The notes under the pieces are model-generated. The model was not told the DNA's origin. It saw only the letters and a list, made by a program, of their open reading frames with translations, and did no database searches. A stretch of DNA of 64,000 bases, from the NCBI RefSeq assembly GCF_000020125.1, contig NC_010681.1, positions 1,736,001-1,800,000 on the forward strand, in the 5' to 3' direction. Origin of the DNA: Paraburkholderia phytofirmans PsJN. GTDB taxonomy: Bacteria; Pseudomonadota; Gammaproteobacteria; Burkholderiales; Burkholderiaceae. This document shows positions 9,148-17,822 of this stretch, one piece after another (within the stretch, counting starts at the first letter, position 1; every line of letters starts with the position of its first letter). A program made the translations under genes and the position numbers.

Positions 9148-9699
9148 GTGAGCTTCAAACTGCTGACTGTCGCCATGCTGGCCGCGTGCGTCGCGCTGGC
9201 CGGTTGCGACGACCAATCGAGCGACCGCGCCGTGCAAAAACTCAAGGAATTCTTCAACGCCGTCAAACCGGATGCGTTGCTGCTCAAGGACATGACGCCG
9301 GGCGTCACGACCGAAGCGCAAATCCGCGACCAGTGGGGCAAGCCGGAAACCGAGCGCACCTTCACCGACGGTTCCAAACGCTTTGAATATCCGCGCGGCC
9401 CGCAAGGCCTGAATACGTACATGGTCGACATCGATCGCGACGGCAAATTGCAGGCGATCACCCAGGTGCTCACGGCGGCCAACTTCGCGAAGATCCGTAT
9501 CGGCATGAGCGAGGACGAAGTGCGCCGCCTGCTCGGCAAACCCGGTCAGGTCGCGGTGTTTCCGCTCAAACCGGAAACCGTGTGGAGCTGGAAGTGGCGC
9601 GAAGGCGGCGTGACCGAAGAGGGTATCTTCAACGTGCATTTCGACCAGTTTCAGAAGGTGTACACGACATCGCGCTCGGACGTGATCCGTGGGCGATAG
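9148..9699 (+). CDS. BamE/SmpA-like outer-membrane lipoprotein
   Basis: A 183-residue lipoprotein. The GTG start at 9148, 8 nt after AGGAAAA, gives a lipoprotein signal peptide ending in the lipobox LAGC (Cys about residue 21). Two SmpA/OmlA-type repeats follow: one around GVTTEAQIRDQWGKPE and one around IRIGMSEDEVRRLLGKPG, each with the G-M/V-T/S-x-x-x-V...GxP pattern. BamE-type proteins help outer-membrane protein assembly, but many paralogs have unknown roles, and this is longer than classical BamE. It is followed 28 bp later by the patatin-like gene in the same direction. Confidence 0.85.
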   Translation: MSFKLLTVAMLAACVALAGCDDQSSDRAVQKLKEFFNAVKPDALLLKDMTPGVTTEAQIRDQWGKPETERTFTDGSKRFEYPRGPQGLNTYMVDIDRDGKLQAITQVLTAANFAKIRIGMSEDEVRRLLGKPGQVAVFPLKPETVWSWKWREGGVTEEGIFNVHFDQFQKVYTTSRSDVIRGR

Positions 9700-9727
9700 C
9701 AGGTAGAAGACAGAAGCGGGGAAGAAG

Positions 9728-10681
9728 ATGATTCGTCGACGTCGATACAGCCGGATCGGGCTGGTGTTAGGGGGCGGCGCCGCGCGCGGCTGGGCGCATA
9801 TCGGTGCGATTCGCGCGCTGCACGATGCGGGCATCAAGCCCGATGTGATCTGCGGCACGTCGATCGGGGCGCTGGTGGGCGCGGTGTACGCGAACGGCGA
9901 TCTCGACTGGCTCGAGGAATGGGTCTCGCGGCTCACGTGGCAGACGGTGGTGCGCCTGCTGGATCTGCGGCTCTCGGGCGGCCTGCTCGGCGGGCGCAAA
10001 GTGATCCAGCTGTTCGCCGACAAATTCAACGGCCGCTCGATCGCGCAGTTGAACATGCCGTTCGCGGCCGTCGCCACCGAACTCGATTCGGGCCGCGAGA
10101 GCTGGTTGCAGGACGGCAGCGTGGTCGACGCGGTGCGCGCCTCGATTGCGATCCCCGGGATTTTCACGCCGGTGTGGCACAACGGCGTCTGGCTGGTGGA
10201 CGGCGGCCTGAGCAACCCGGTGCCGGTTTCGGTGGCGCGCGGCATGCGCGCGGACTGCGTGATCGCCGTCGATCTGAACAACGACATTCTGAATGGCCGC
10301 GATTTCGGCGGCGCGGTGGTCGACACGCCCGCCATCGATCCGACGGCGCCGCCGCCGCTCGCGCTGCGCCGCAACGGCAAGCCCTGGCCGAAGTGGCTCG
10401 CGCCCGCCGACGCACGCGTCACCGACGACGTGCGCGTGCCGCCCGCACCGAGCGCACGCGTGCCATCCATGCTGAGTTCGATTGCGCAGAGCATCGACAT
10501 CATGCAGGTGCGGATTACGCGCAGCCGCCTCGCGGGCGAGCCGGCGGATATCCTGATTCAGCCGCGCCTGGGCGGCATGGGGATTTTCGACTTTCATCGC
10601 GCGGCGCCGGCCATCGAGGAAGGGCGCGCGGCGGTGGAATATATGCTGCCGGCGATCCGCGCAAGGCTGGGGATCGATTAG
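9728..10681 (+). CDS. patatin-like phospholipase (RssA family)
   Basis: A 317-residue patatin-like acyl hydrolase. The oxyanion glycine loop GGGAARG is at residues 15-21, the nucleophile Ser45 sits in GTSIG, and the dyad Asp158 in DGGLS; these three motifs define the catalytic Ser-Asp dyad. Length and the GGRKVIQLFADKF region resemble RssA/YchK-like bacterial proteins. No signal peptide, so likely cytosolic or membrane-associated. It would cleave acyl ester bonds of phospholipids; the physiological substrate is unknown. Probably in one transcript with the upstream lipoprotein. Confidence 0.87.
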   Translation: MIRRRRYSRIGLVLGGGAARGWAHIGAIRALHDAGIKPDVICGTSIGALVGAVYANGDLDWLEEWVSRLTWQTVVRLLDLRLSGGLLGGRKVIQLFADKFNGRSIAQLNMPFAAVATELDSGRESWLQDGSVVDAVRASIAIPGIFTPVWHNGVWLVDGGLSNPVPVSVARGMRADCVIAVDLNNDILNGRDFGGAVVDTPAIDPTAPPPLALRRNGKPWPKWLAPADARVTDDVRVPPAPSARVPSMLSSIAQSIDIMQVRITRSRLAGEPADILIQPRLGGMGIFDFHRAAPAIEEGRAAVEYMLPAIRARLGID

Positions 10682-10809
10682 CGTCTATCGAAAAAGCGAC
10701 CCGAAACTTGCTAAATCGCGGCGGCGCCCCGCACGCGCTTTCCGCCTTACAAACGCCAATGCCCTGCAAAACCAAGCCCTGCAAGCCGCGCAGCGCGCCA
10801 AAGCACGTC

Positions 10810-10826
10810 TTGTTGCATCGCAACAA
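10810..10826. promoter_or_regulatory. perfect 7-bp inverted repeat upstream of hisQ
   Basis: TTGTTGC-ATC-GCAACAA is a perfect inverted repeat with a 3-nt centre, about 125 bp before the hisQ start. It has no T-tract and so is not an obvious terminator of the patatin gene. It could be an operator for the transport operon or a small hairpin; motif reading only. Confidence 0.35.
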
Positions 10827-10950
10827 AGCCTGCGCGCGCCTTTGAGAAATTAATTTTCGCTTGCGAGACTGCGCGCCATGCTGGACGAGTGGGGCAGACA
10901 CAAGCCGACACCATCCGGTACATCCTCAAACAACCTGGATGGAGACACGC

Positions 10951-11640
10951 GTGTTCCTATACGGCTTTGGTCCGGTGTTGCTGGCCGGCACGATCCAGAC
11001 GATCGAGCTGTCCGTCCTGTCGCTGGCGGCCGCCGTGCTGCTCGGTCTCGCGGGCGCAGCGGCGAAACTCTCGTTCAACCGCCCGCTGCGGGCAATCGCG
11101 ACCGGCTATACGACGCTGATCCGCTCAGTGCCCGACCTCGTGCTGATGCTGCTGCTGTTCTACAGCATCCAGATCGCGGTCAACAATCTCACCGACGCGC
11201 TGAACCTCCCGCAGTTCGATATCGACCCGTTCGTGGCCGGCGTGCTGACGCTCGGCTTCATCTACGGCGCGTACTTCACCGAGACCTTTCGCGGCGCGTT
11301 TCTGGCGGTGCCGCGCGGCCAGCTCGAAGCGGGCAGCGCGTACGGCATGAGCGGCGCGCGCGTGTTCACGCGCATCCTGTTCCCGCAGATGATGCGTTTC
11401 GCGCTGCCGGGCATCGGCAACAACTGGCAGGTGCTGGTGAAAGCGACGGCGCTGGTGTCGATCATCGGTCTCGCCGACGTGGTCAAAGCCGCGCAGGACG
11501 CCGGCAAAAGCACCTTCAACATGTTCTTCTTCATCCTGGTCGCCGCGCTGATCTATCTGGCGATCACCACCGCGTCGAATCTTGTGCTGATCTGGCTGGA
11601 AAAGCGCTATTCGATCGGCGTGCGGCACGCGGAGCTCTGA
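10951..11640 (+). CDS. hisQ: histidine/basic amino-acid ABC transporter permease HisQ
   Basis: A 229-residue polar amino-acid ABC permease. I choose the GTG at 10951, preceded by TGGAG with about 6-nt spacing, because the conserved HisQ start is FLYGFGPVLLAGTIQT; upstream in-frame codons add non-conserved sequence. About five membrane segments are visible, with the EAA loop around AGSAYGMSGARVFTRILFPQ contacting the ATPase. HisQ pairs with HisM and HisP to import histidine, lysine, arginine or ornithine. First gene of hisQ-hisM-hisP, followed by argR and the arginine-degradation genes, so arginine/ornithine is the likely main substrate. Confidence 0.92.
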   Translation: MFLYGFGPVLLAGTIQTIELSVLSLAAAVLLGLAGAAAKLSFNRPLRAIATGYTTLIRSVPDLVLMLLLFYSIQIAVNNLTDALNLPQFDIDPFVAGVLTLGFIYGAYFTETFRGAFLAVPRGQLEAGSAYGMSGARVFTRILFPQMMRFALPGIGNNWQVLVKATALVSIIGLADVVKAAQDAGKSTFNMFFFILVAALIYLAITTASNLVLIWLEKRYSIGVRHAEL

Positions 11641-11644
11641 GACC

Positions 11645-12358
11645 ATGATCGACATCCTCAATCAATTCTGGCGCGCGTTCCTGTACTGGGACGGCCAGCG
11701 CATGTCCGGACTCGCGGTCACGCTGTGGCTGCTGGTGGCATCGGTCGGGATCGGTTTTTGTGCGGCGATTCCGCTGGCGGTGGCGCGCGTGTCGAAGAAG
11801 CGCTGGCTCTCCACGCCGGTGCGTCTTTACACTTACGTGTTTCGCGGCACGCCGCTGTACGTGCAATTGCTGCTGATCTATACCGGCATGTACAGCCTCG
11901 AATTCGTGCGCTCGCATCAACTGCTGGACGCATTTTTCCGCAGCGGTTTTCACTGCGCGATTCTCGCCTTCGCACTGAACACCTGCGCGTACACCACGGA
12001 GATTTTCGCCGGCGCGATCCGCTCGACCTCGCACGGCGAAGTGGAAGCGGCGCGCGCCTACGGCATGAGCTGGTTCACGATGTACCGGCGCATTGTGATA
12101 CCGTCCGCGCTGCGCCGGGCCTTGCCGTTGTACAGTAACGAAGTGATCCTGATGTTGCACGCCACCACGGTCGCCTTTACGGCCACGGTGCCGGACATCC
12201 TGAAGGTGGCGCGCGACGCGAACTCGGCCACTTACCAATCGTTCGATGCGTTCGGCCTCGCGGCGCTGATTTACCTCGTGGTGTCGTTCGTGCTGGTGGC
12301 TTTGTTCCGTCGCGCCGAGCGTCATTGGCTGGGTTACCTGGCGGTGCGCACGCATTGA
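11645..12358 (+). CDS. hisM: histidine/basic amino-acid ABC transporter permease HisM
   Basis: A 237-residue inner-membrane permease of the HisM type, 4 bp after hisQ. The family's EAA loop is visible as EAARAYGMSWFTMYRRIVIP, preceded by the transmembrane segments and RGTPLYVQLLLIYTGMY characteristic of polar amino-acid permeases. It forms the heterodimeric channel with HisQ. The gap of about 80 bp to hisP contains a new ribosome-binding site but no terminator, consistent with a single operon. Confidence 0.92.
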   Translation: MIDILNQFWRAFLYWDGQRMSGLAVTLWLLVASVGIGFCAAIPLAVARVSKKRWLSTPVRLYTYVFRGTPLYVQLLLIYTGMYSLEFVRSHQLLDAFFRSGFHCAILAFALNTCAYTTEIFAGAIRSTSHGEVEAARAYGMSWFTMYRRIVIPSALRRALPLYSNEVILMLHATTVAFTATVPDILKVARDANSATYQSFDAFGLAALIYLVVSFVLVALFRRAERHWLGYLAVRTH

Positions 12359-12439
12359 ATCGCGCCGTGTTTGCAGTGGGCGGCGCGTTATTCTCGCGCG
12401 GTCACCTAGATTGATCCGTATTTTCAAAGGGAGAGCATC

Positions 12440-13231
12440 TTGCTCCACACGACTCAAACCGAAGCTTGCAAGCTCGCCGTACAGGACATCCACAAGCGCT
12501 ACGGCGACAACGAAGTGCTCAAGGGCGTGTCGCTCAATGCGAACAAGGGCGACGTGATCAGCATCATCGGCGCGAGCGGGTCGGGCAAGAGCACCTTCCT
12601 GCGCTGCATCAATTTCCTCGAGCGGCCGAACGCCGGGCAGATCGTCGTCGACGGCGAGATGGTGAAGACGAAAACCGATCGCGCCGGCAATCTCGAAGTC
12701 GCCGATCACAAGCAGTTGCAGCGAATCCGCACGAAGCTCGCCATGGTGTTCCAGCACTTCAACTTGTGGGCGCACATGAATGTGCTCGAGAACATCGTCG
12801 AGGCGCCGATTCACGTGCTGGGTCTGAAGCGCAAGGAAGCCGAAGACCGCGCGCGCGAATATCTGGAGAAGGTCGGTCTCGCGCCGCGCCTCGAAAAGCA
12901 GTATCCGTCGCATCTGTCGGGCGGGCAGCAGCAGCGTGTGGCGATTGCCCGCGCGCTGGCCATGAACCCCGACGTGATGCTGTTCGACGAGCCGACTTCC
13001 GCGCTCGATCCCGAACTGGTCGGTGAAGTGCTGAAGGTCATGCAGAAGCTCGCCGAAGAAGGCCGCACGATGATCGTCGTTACGCACGAAATGGGTTTCG
13101 CGCGCAACGTGTCGAACCATGTGATGTTCCTGCATCAAGGCCGCACCGAAGAAGAAGGCCTGCCCGCTGAAGTGCTCAGCGCGCCGCGTAGCGAACGGCT
13201 CAAGCAGTTCCTGTCCGGCAGCCTGAAGTAA
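12440..13231 (+). CDS. hisP: histidine/basic amino-acid ABC transporter ATPase HisP
   Basis: A 263-residue ABC ATPase. Walker [10 protein letters not shown] (residues 44-52), Q-loop VFQHFNLW, signature LSGGQQQR, Walker [13 protein letters not shown] and the switch His in VVTHEMGF are all present. The start is a TTG placed after AAAGGGAGAG. The insertion between Walker A and the Q-loop ([16 protein letters not shown]) is a HisP-type feature. It powers HisQM. No binding-protein gene lies in this operon; a matching one is 10 kb downstream at 23642. A 25-bp gap leads to argR. Confidence 0.93.
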   Translation: MLHTTQTEACKLAVQDIHKRYGDNEVLKGVSLNANKGDVISIIGASGSGKSTFLRCINFLERPNAGQIVVDGEMVKTKTDRAGNLEVADHKQLQRIRTKLAMVFQHFNLWAHMNVLENIVEAPIHVLGLKRKEAEDRAREYLEKVGLAPRLEKQYPSHLSGGQQQRVAIARALAMNPDVMLFDEPTSALDPELVGEVLKVMQKLAEEGRTMIVVTHEMGFARNVSNHVMFLHQGRTEEEGLPAEVLSAPRSERLKQFLSGSLK

Positions 13232-13256
13232 CGCGCGGTTCGCGCGGATTCACTCG

Positions 13257-14306
13257 ATGGCTCGCACGTCCAACCCGGCTCGCACCACGCAGGTTGCCAT
13301 CGTCGCCTTGCCGCCCGTGTCGATGTCGGGCGTCGGGCCGATTGTCGACGCGCTCAATCTCGCCAACGAAATCGACGGCCGCGCGCTGTACCGCGTGCAG
13401 GTGTGCTCGTGGGACGGCCGCGCGGTGCCGCTCGCGGGCGGCGCGCACTGGCCCGCCGACGCCGCGTTCGGCGACGCGATTGCATGCGACTGGCTGATCA
13501 TCGTCAGCGAGCGCTTTCAGCAATTCGCCGACTATCGCCTCTTTCTCGCCAGCCTCTCACGCGTCGGGCAGCGCACGCCGCTCGTCACCGGCATTCATCA
13601 CGGCGTGTGGTGGCTTGCCATGGCAGGGCAGTTGTCCGGCTATCGTGTGAGCGTCAACTGGGAAACCTATCAGCAGTTCTCCGAGCAGTTCGAACGCTCC
13701 ATCGTCACGCAACAGATCTTCGAAATCGACCGCGATCGCGCAACCTGCGCGGGCGGCCAGGCGACTGTCGACTTCATGCTGGCGATGATCGGCCGCGAGC
13801 ACGGCCCCGAACTCGCGGACCGGATTGCCGACACGCTCGGCGTCGGCGTATTGCGCGCGGGCGAGGAACGTCAGCGCATTCCGTTCGTGACCGCGCCGGG
13901 CGAGCGTCATCCGCGCCTGAACGACGCGTTGCTGCTGATGGAAGCGAATATCGAAGACCCGCTCACCACCGACGAGATCGCCGGTCTGATCGGCGTGTCG
14001 CGGCGGCAATTGGAACGCCTGTTTCGCCAGTATCTCGGCTCGATGCCGTCCAAATACTATCTGGGGCTGCGGCTTTCGAAAGCGCGCACGCAATTGCAGC
14101 GCACCAGCAAGTCGGTGGTGCAGATCAGCCTGGCTTGCGGGTTTTCGTCGGCGGCGCACTTTTCGAATGCGTACCGTGAACGCTTTGGTGTCACACCGCG
14201 CGAGGATCGTCGTAACTGGATCGACAAGCAGACTGGCGCAAGCGGCGCCGCGGCCAGCGAGCCGCGGCCCGGCGCGCTGATCGAGCGGCCGGATCAGGCG
14301 GATTGA
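13257..14306 (+). CDS. argR: ArgR-type AraC/GlxA-family arginine regulator
   Basis: A 349-residue transcription factor with an N-terminal DJ-1/GlxA-like (glutamine-amidotransferase-like) sensor domain (about residues 10-200) and a C-terminal AraC double HTH (about 220-320; ADD: TDEIAGLIGVSRRQLERLF and the second helix VVQISLACGFSSAAHFSNAY). This is the architecture of Pseudomonas ArgR, which activates the arginine succinyltransferase operon in response to arginine. It lies between the transporter and the ast genes, as expected. The extra C-terminal 30 residues are Ala/Arg/Pro-rich. It is not related to the hexameric E. coli ArgR. Confidence 0.88.
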   Translation: MARTSNPARTTQVAIVALPPVSMSGVGPIVDALNLANEIDGRALYRVQVCSWDGRAVPLAGGAHWPADAAFGDAIACDWLIIVSERFQQFADYRLFLASLSRVGQRTPLVTGIHHGVWWLAMAGQLSGYRVSVNWETYQQFSEQFERSIVTQQIFEIDRDRATCAGGQATVDFMLAMIGREHGPELADRIADTLGVGVLRAGEERQRIPFVTAPGERHPRLNDALLLMEANIEDPLTTDEIAGLIGVSRRQLERLFRQYLGSMPSKYYLGLRLSKARTQLQRTSKSVVQISLACGFSSAAHFSNAYRERFGVTPREDRRNWIDKQTGASGAAASEPRPGALIERPDQAD

Positions 14307-14368
14307 AGCGAGCGGGTGCGCGGCCCGGGCCAAACTGTGGCGCGATTCGCGTGGAACCTCATAGAAAG

Positions 14369-14402
14369 CGTCGCGTATGCGCAAGACGTATCGCGTGCGG
14401 TT
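14369..14402. promoter_or_regulatory. tentative ArgR operator upstream of astC
   Basis: Two TCGC-centred half-sites in direct repeat about 20 bp apart: CGTCGC-N8-AA at 14369-14384 and TATCGC from 14389. Pseudomonas-type ArgR recognises TGTCGC-N8-AA half-sites arranged in tandem; the first copy here matches with one mismatch, the second is weaker. They lie 50-80 bp before the astC start, the right place for a class I/II activator site. Confidence 0.35.
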
Positions 14403-14447
14403 TCCTACACTACCTGTATTACCTCTCACCTGTAACGAGGATTTGCC

Positions 14448-15683
14448 ATGAACGACCTGACAGTGACACGCCAGACCTTCGACGAAGTCATGGTGCCGGT
14501 GTTTTCGCCCGCCGCCTTCGTACCGGATCGCGGTCTCGGCTCACGCGTCTGGGATACGCAAGGCCGCGACTATATCGACTTCGCCGGCGGCATCGCCGTC
14601 ACCGCTCTGGGCCATGCACATCCTGAGTTGCTGAACGTGCTGCACGAACAGGGCGGCAAGTTGTGGCATATCGGCAATGGTTACACCAACGAGCCGGTGT
14701 TGCGCCTCGCCAAACGCCTCGAAGACCTGACGTTCGCCGACCGCGCGTTCTTCGCCAACTCGGGCGCGGAAGCGAACGAGGCCGCGTTGAAGCTGGCGCG
14801 CCGCGTCGCGTTCGACCGCCACGGCGCGGATAAATACGAAATCATCTCGTTCACGCAGTCGTTCCATGGCCGCACGTTCTTCACGGTCAGCGTAGGCGGC
14901 CAGCCGAAGTACTCGGAAGGCTTCGGCCCGGTGCCTGCCGGCATCACACATCTGCCGTACAACGACATCGAAGCCGTGAAGAAAGCCATCGGCGCGCAAA
15001 CCTGCGCGGTGATCGTCGAGCCGATTCAGGGCGAAGGCGGCGTGATCCCGGCTGATCCGGCGTTCCTGAAGGCGTTGCGCGAAGCCTGCGATCAGCACGG
15101 CGCACTGCTGATTTTTGACGAGGTACAAACGGGTGTGGGCCGCAGCGGCTATTTCTACGCGTACCAGGAAACGGGCGTGACGCCGGACATTCTCACCACG
15201 GCGAAAGCGCTCGGCAACGGTTTCCCGATCGGCGCGATGCTGACCACCAACGAACTGGCCGCGTATTTCAAGGTCGGCGTGCATGGCACAACATACGGCG
15301 GCAATCCGTTGGGCGCGGCGATCGCTGAGAAGGTGGTCGAGTTGGTCAGCGATCCGAAGCTGCTCGAAGGCGTGCGCTCGCGCAGTGAAGCGCTGAAAGG
15401 CCACCTCGCGAAGCTGAACGAACGCTTCGGCCTGTTCACGGAAGTGCGCGGCCGGGGTCTTCTGATCGGCGCGGAATTGAACGAGGCGTTCAAGGGCCGC
15501 GCGAAAGATTTCGTCACGGCAGCAGGCCAGCACGGCGTGATCATGCTGATGGCCGGTCCCGACGTGCTGCGTTTCGTGCCGTCGCTGATCATGCCGCTCG
15601 ACGACATGAACGAAGGCTTCGAGCGACTCGCCAAGGCCATCGAAAGCATTGTCGGCGCGAAGGCCGAAGCCGCGTCGAACTGA
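14448..15683 (+). CDS. astC: succinylornithine/acetylornithine aminotransferase AstC (AruC)
   Basis: A 411-residue class III PLP aminotransferase. The PLP lysine is K253 in [10 protein letters not shown], the cofactor Asp is in [13 protein letters not shown] (D224/E225), and the phosphate loop is [10 protein letters not shown]. In the arginine succinyltransferase (AST) pathway it converts N2-succinylornithine plus 2-oxoglutarate into N2-succinylglutamate 5-semialdehyde and glutamate; the same enzyme can act on acetylornithine. It opens the ast gene block and is followed at 38 bp by aruF. The start has a GAGGA sequence about 8 nt upstream. Confidence 0.94.
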   Translation: MNDLTVTRQTFDEVMVPVFSPAAFVPDRGLGSRVWDTQGRDYIDFAGGIAVTALGHAHPELLNVLHEQGGKLWHIGNGYTNEPVLRLAKRLEDLTFADRAFFANSGAEANEAALKLARRVAFDRHGADKYEIISFTQSFHGRTFFTVSVGGQPKYSEGFGPVPAGITHLPYNDIEAVKKAIGAQTCAVIVEPIQGEGGVIPADPAFLKALREACDQHGALLIFDEVQTGVGRSGYFYAYQETGVTPDILTTAKALGNGFPIGAMLTTNELAAYFKVGVHGTTYGGNPLGAAIAEKVVELVSDPKLLEGVRSRSEALKGHLAKLNERFGLFTEVRGRGLLIGAELNEAFKGRAKDFVTAAGQHGVIMLMAGPDVLRFVPSLIMPLDDMNEGFERLAKAIESIVGAKAEAASN

Positions 15684-15721
15684 TCCACGGCATTGATCAT
15701 GCGTCACATTCAACAGGAACG

Positions 15722-16783
15722 ATGATGCTCTTCGTACGCCCAGGCCGCCTCGCCGATCTCGACGCGCTCGAACATATGGCGCGCACCGCGCAACCGGTGC
15801 TGCATTCCCTGCCGCACGACCGGCGTGCGCTCGAAGCGCGCGTCGCGTTATCGGAAGACTCGTTTCGCGCGGAAGTCGATTTTCCGGGCGAGGAGTTCTA
15901 TTTGTTCGTGCTCGAAGATTCGGAGAGCGGCAAGCTGATGGGCACGGCGAGCATTGTCGCCGCGGCCGGTTATTCGGACCCGTTCTACGCGTTTCGCAAT
16001 GACGCGCTGATTCATGCGTCGCGCGAACTGCATGTGAACCGCAAGATTCACGCGCTGACCATGTCGCATGAGTTGACCGGCAAGAGCCGCCTCGCGGGCT
16101 ACTACATCGATCCGTCGCTGCGTGGCGACGCCGCCGCGCATCTGATGTCGCGCGCGCGGATGATGTATATCGCCGCCAATCGCAAACGCTTCACGCCGGA
16201 GGTGTTTTCGCTGCTGCTCGGCGTCACTGACGAGAACGGCGTATCGCCGTTCTGGGAAGCAGTGGGGCGCAAGTTCTTCGGCCGCAACTTCGCCGACATC
16301 GAGATCGAATCGGGTGGCCGCAGCCGCACGTTCATCGCCGAAGTGATGCCCACGTATCCGATCTATGTGCCGCTGCTGCCCGAGGCGGCGCAGCGCGTGC
16401 TCGGCGAGCCGGATTCGAAGGCTTTGCTCGCGTATGACATCCACCTTGAAGAAGGCTTCGAGACGGATCGCTATATCGACATTTTCGACGCGGGCCCGGT
16501 GTTGACCGCGCAGGTGGATCGCAGCGCTTGCGTGACGCGCAACGAAACGCGTGTGGTGCACGAGAACAATGCGTCTGCCGACGGTTCGACGTATCTGATC
16601 GCACATAACGGCGCCGATGGCGAGTTCCGCTGCGTGCTCGGCGAATTGGCAGCGGGTAAAGAAGCCGGCGCGTCGTTGCCGCACGCGGCGGGCGCGGCGC
16701 TCGGCGTCGAAGAAGGCGATACGGTGCGCTGCGTGCGGCTGCACCAGCCGCATCGGGATGAACAATCGGGAGAGGCACAATGA
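15722..16783 (+). CDS. aruF: arginine N-succinyltransferase, alpha subunit AruF
   Basis: A 353-residue AST-pathway acyltransferase of the arginine/ornithine succinyltransferase family, GNAT-like. Family landmarks include FVRPGRLADLDALEHMA, MGTASIVAAAGYSDPFYAFR, HELTGKSRLAGYYIDPSLRG and SPFWEAVGRKFFGRNFADIE. It transfers succinyl from succinyl-CoA to the alpha-amino group of arginine (and ornithine), the first AST step. In pseudomonads AruF and AruG form a heteromer, and both are present here. ATG at 15722 is followed by a second ATG at 15725; either could be used. Its stop overlaps the aruG start (ATGA). Confidence 0.93.
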   Translation: MMLFVRPGRLADLDALEHMARTAQPVLHSLPHDRRALEARVALSEDSFRAEVDFPGEEFYLFVLEDSESGKLMGTASIVAAAGYSDPFYAFRNDALIHASRELHVNRKIHALTMSHELTGKSRLAGYYIDPSLRGDAAAHLMSRARMMYIAANRKRFTPEVFSLLLGVTDENGVSPFWEAVGRKFFGRNFADIEIESGGRSRTFIAEVMPTYPIYVPLLPEAAQRVLGEPDSKALLAYDIHLEEGFETDRYIDIFDAGPVLTAQVDRSACVTRNETRVVHENNASADGSTYLIAHNGADGEFRCVLGELAAGKEAGASLPHAAGAALGVEEGDTVRCVRLHQPHRDEQSGEAQ

Positions 16784-17820
16784 TCGTCGTTCGCGTTGTG
16801 CAACGAGGCGATGTGGACGCGCTCATGCGGCTCGCGCAGGAAACCGGTCCGGGACTGACCACCTTCAAGCCGGATCGCGACGCACTCGCGGCACGCGTGG
16901 AACGCGCGCGCCGCACGATGGAAGACAAGGCCGAGGCGCATGAAGCCGGCTACTTCTTCGTGATGGAAGACACCGACACGGGCGACGTCGCCGGTGTGTG
17001 CGGGATCGAAACCGCGGTCGGGCTGCAACAGCCGTTCTACAACTATCGCGTGAGCACGGTGGTGCACGCGAGCCAGGACCTGGGCATCTGGACGCGCATG
17101 CGCGCGCTGAACATCTCGCACGACCTGACGGGCTACGCCGAAGTGTGCTCGCTGTTCCTCAGCCCGCGTTATCGCACGAGCGGCGTGGGCGGTTTGCTCT
17201 CGCGTTCGCGCTTCATGTTTCTCGCGCAGTTTCGCGAGCGTTTTCCGCAGCGTCTGTGCGCGGAATTGCGCGGCCATTTCGACGCCGAAGGCACCTCGCC
17301 GTTCTGGCGCGCAGTCGGCTCGCATTTCTACCAGATCGATTTCAACGCGGCGGACTATCTGAGTTCGCATGGCCGCAAGGCGTTTCTCGCCGAGTTGATG
17401 CCGCGCTATCCGGTGTATGTCGAGTTGTTGCCGGAAGAGGCGCAGCAATGCGTCGGCCTCACGCATAACGACACGATTCCCGCGCGCCGCATGCTCGAAT
17501 CCGAAGGGCTGCGTTACGAGAATCACGTCGATATCTTCGATGCCGGTCCGGTGCTCGAATGCCATATCGCCGACTTGCGCACGGTGCGCGAGAGCGTGGT
17601 GGTGCCGGTTGAAATCGCGCCGTCGAGCGCCTCGGGCGCGCCGCAGGATGGACCGAAATCGATGGTGTCGAACACCTCGCTTGGCGATTTTCGGGTCGGC
17701 GTGGTGGCGGGTGTGCCGCAGGACGGCGTGTTCCGCCTGAGCGCGACCGAAGCCGCGGCACTCGACGTCAAGGCAGGCGACCTCGTGCGCGTGCTGCCGC
17801 AGAAACACAAACAGGGATGA
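16780..17820 (+). CDS. aruG: arginine N-succinyltransferase, beta subunit AruG
   Basis: A 346-residue paralog of aruF: VVRVVQRGDVDALMRLAQETG, GVCGIETAVGLQQPFYNYR, HDLTGYAEVCSLFLSPRYR and SPFWRAVGSHFYQIDFNAADY align with the same blocks. It is the second subunit of the succinyl-CoA:arginine succinyltransferase. The start overlaps the aruF stop by 4 bp and has GGGAGAGG in front, indicating translational coupling and balanced subunit synthesis. A tandem duplication origin of the pair is evident from the shared blocks. Confidence 0.93.
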   Translation: MIVVRVVQRGDVDALMRLAQETGPGLTTFKPDRDALAARVERARRTMEDKAEAHEAGYFFVMEDTDTGDVAGVCGIETAVGLQQPFYNYRVSTVVHASQDLGIWTRMRALNISHDLTGYAEVCSLFLSPRYRTSGVGGLLSRSRFMFLAQFRERFPQRLCAELRGHFDAEGTSPFWRAVGSHFYQIDFNAADYLSSHGRKAFLAELMPRYPVYVELLPEEAQQCVGLTHNDTIPARRMLESEGLRYENHVDIFDAGPVLECHIADLRTVRESVVVPVEIAPSSASGAPQDGPKSMVSNTSLGDFRVGVVAGVPQDGVFRLSATEAAALDVKAGDLVRVLPQKHKQG

Positions 17821-17822
17821 TC

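Noticed and set aside
8724..9386. 220-codon plus-strand frame in the 8.6-9.1 kb gap
   Set aside because: No ribosome-binding site or domain; overlaps the lipoprotein start in another frame.
11564..13138. 524-codon minus-strand frame across hisM and hisP
   Set aside because: Antisense to two certain transporter genes; His/Arg-rich and without recognisable domains.
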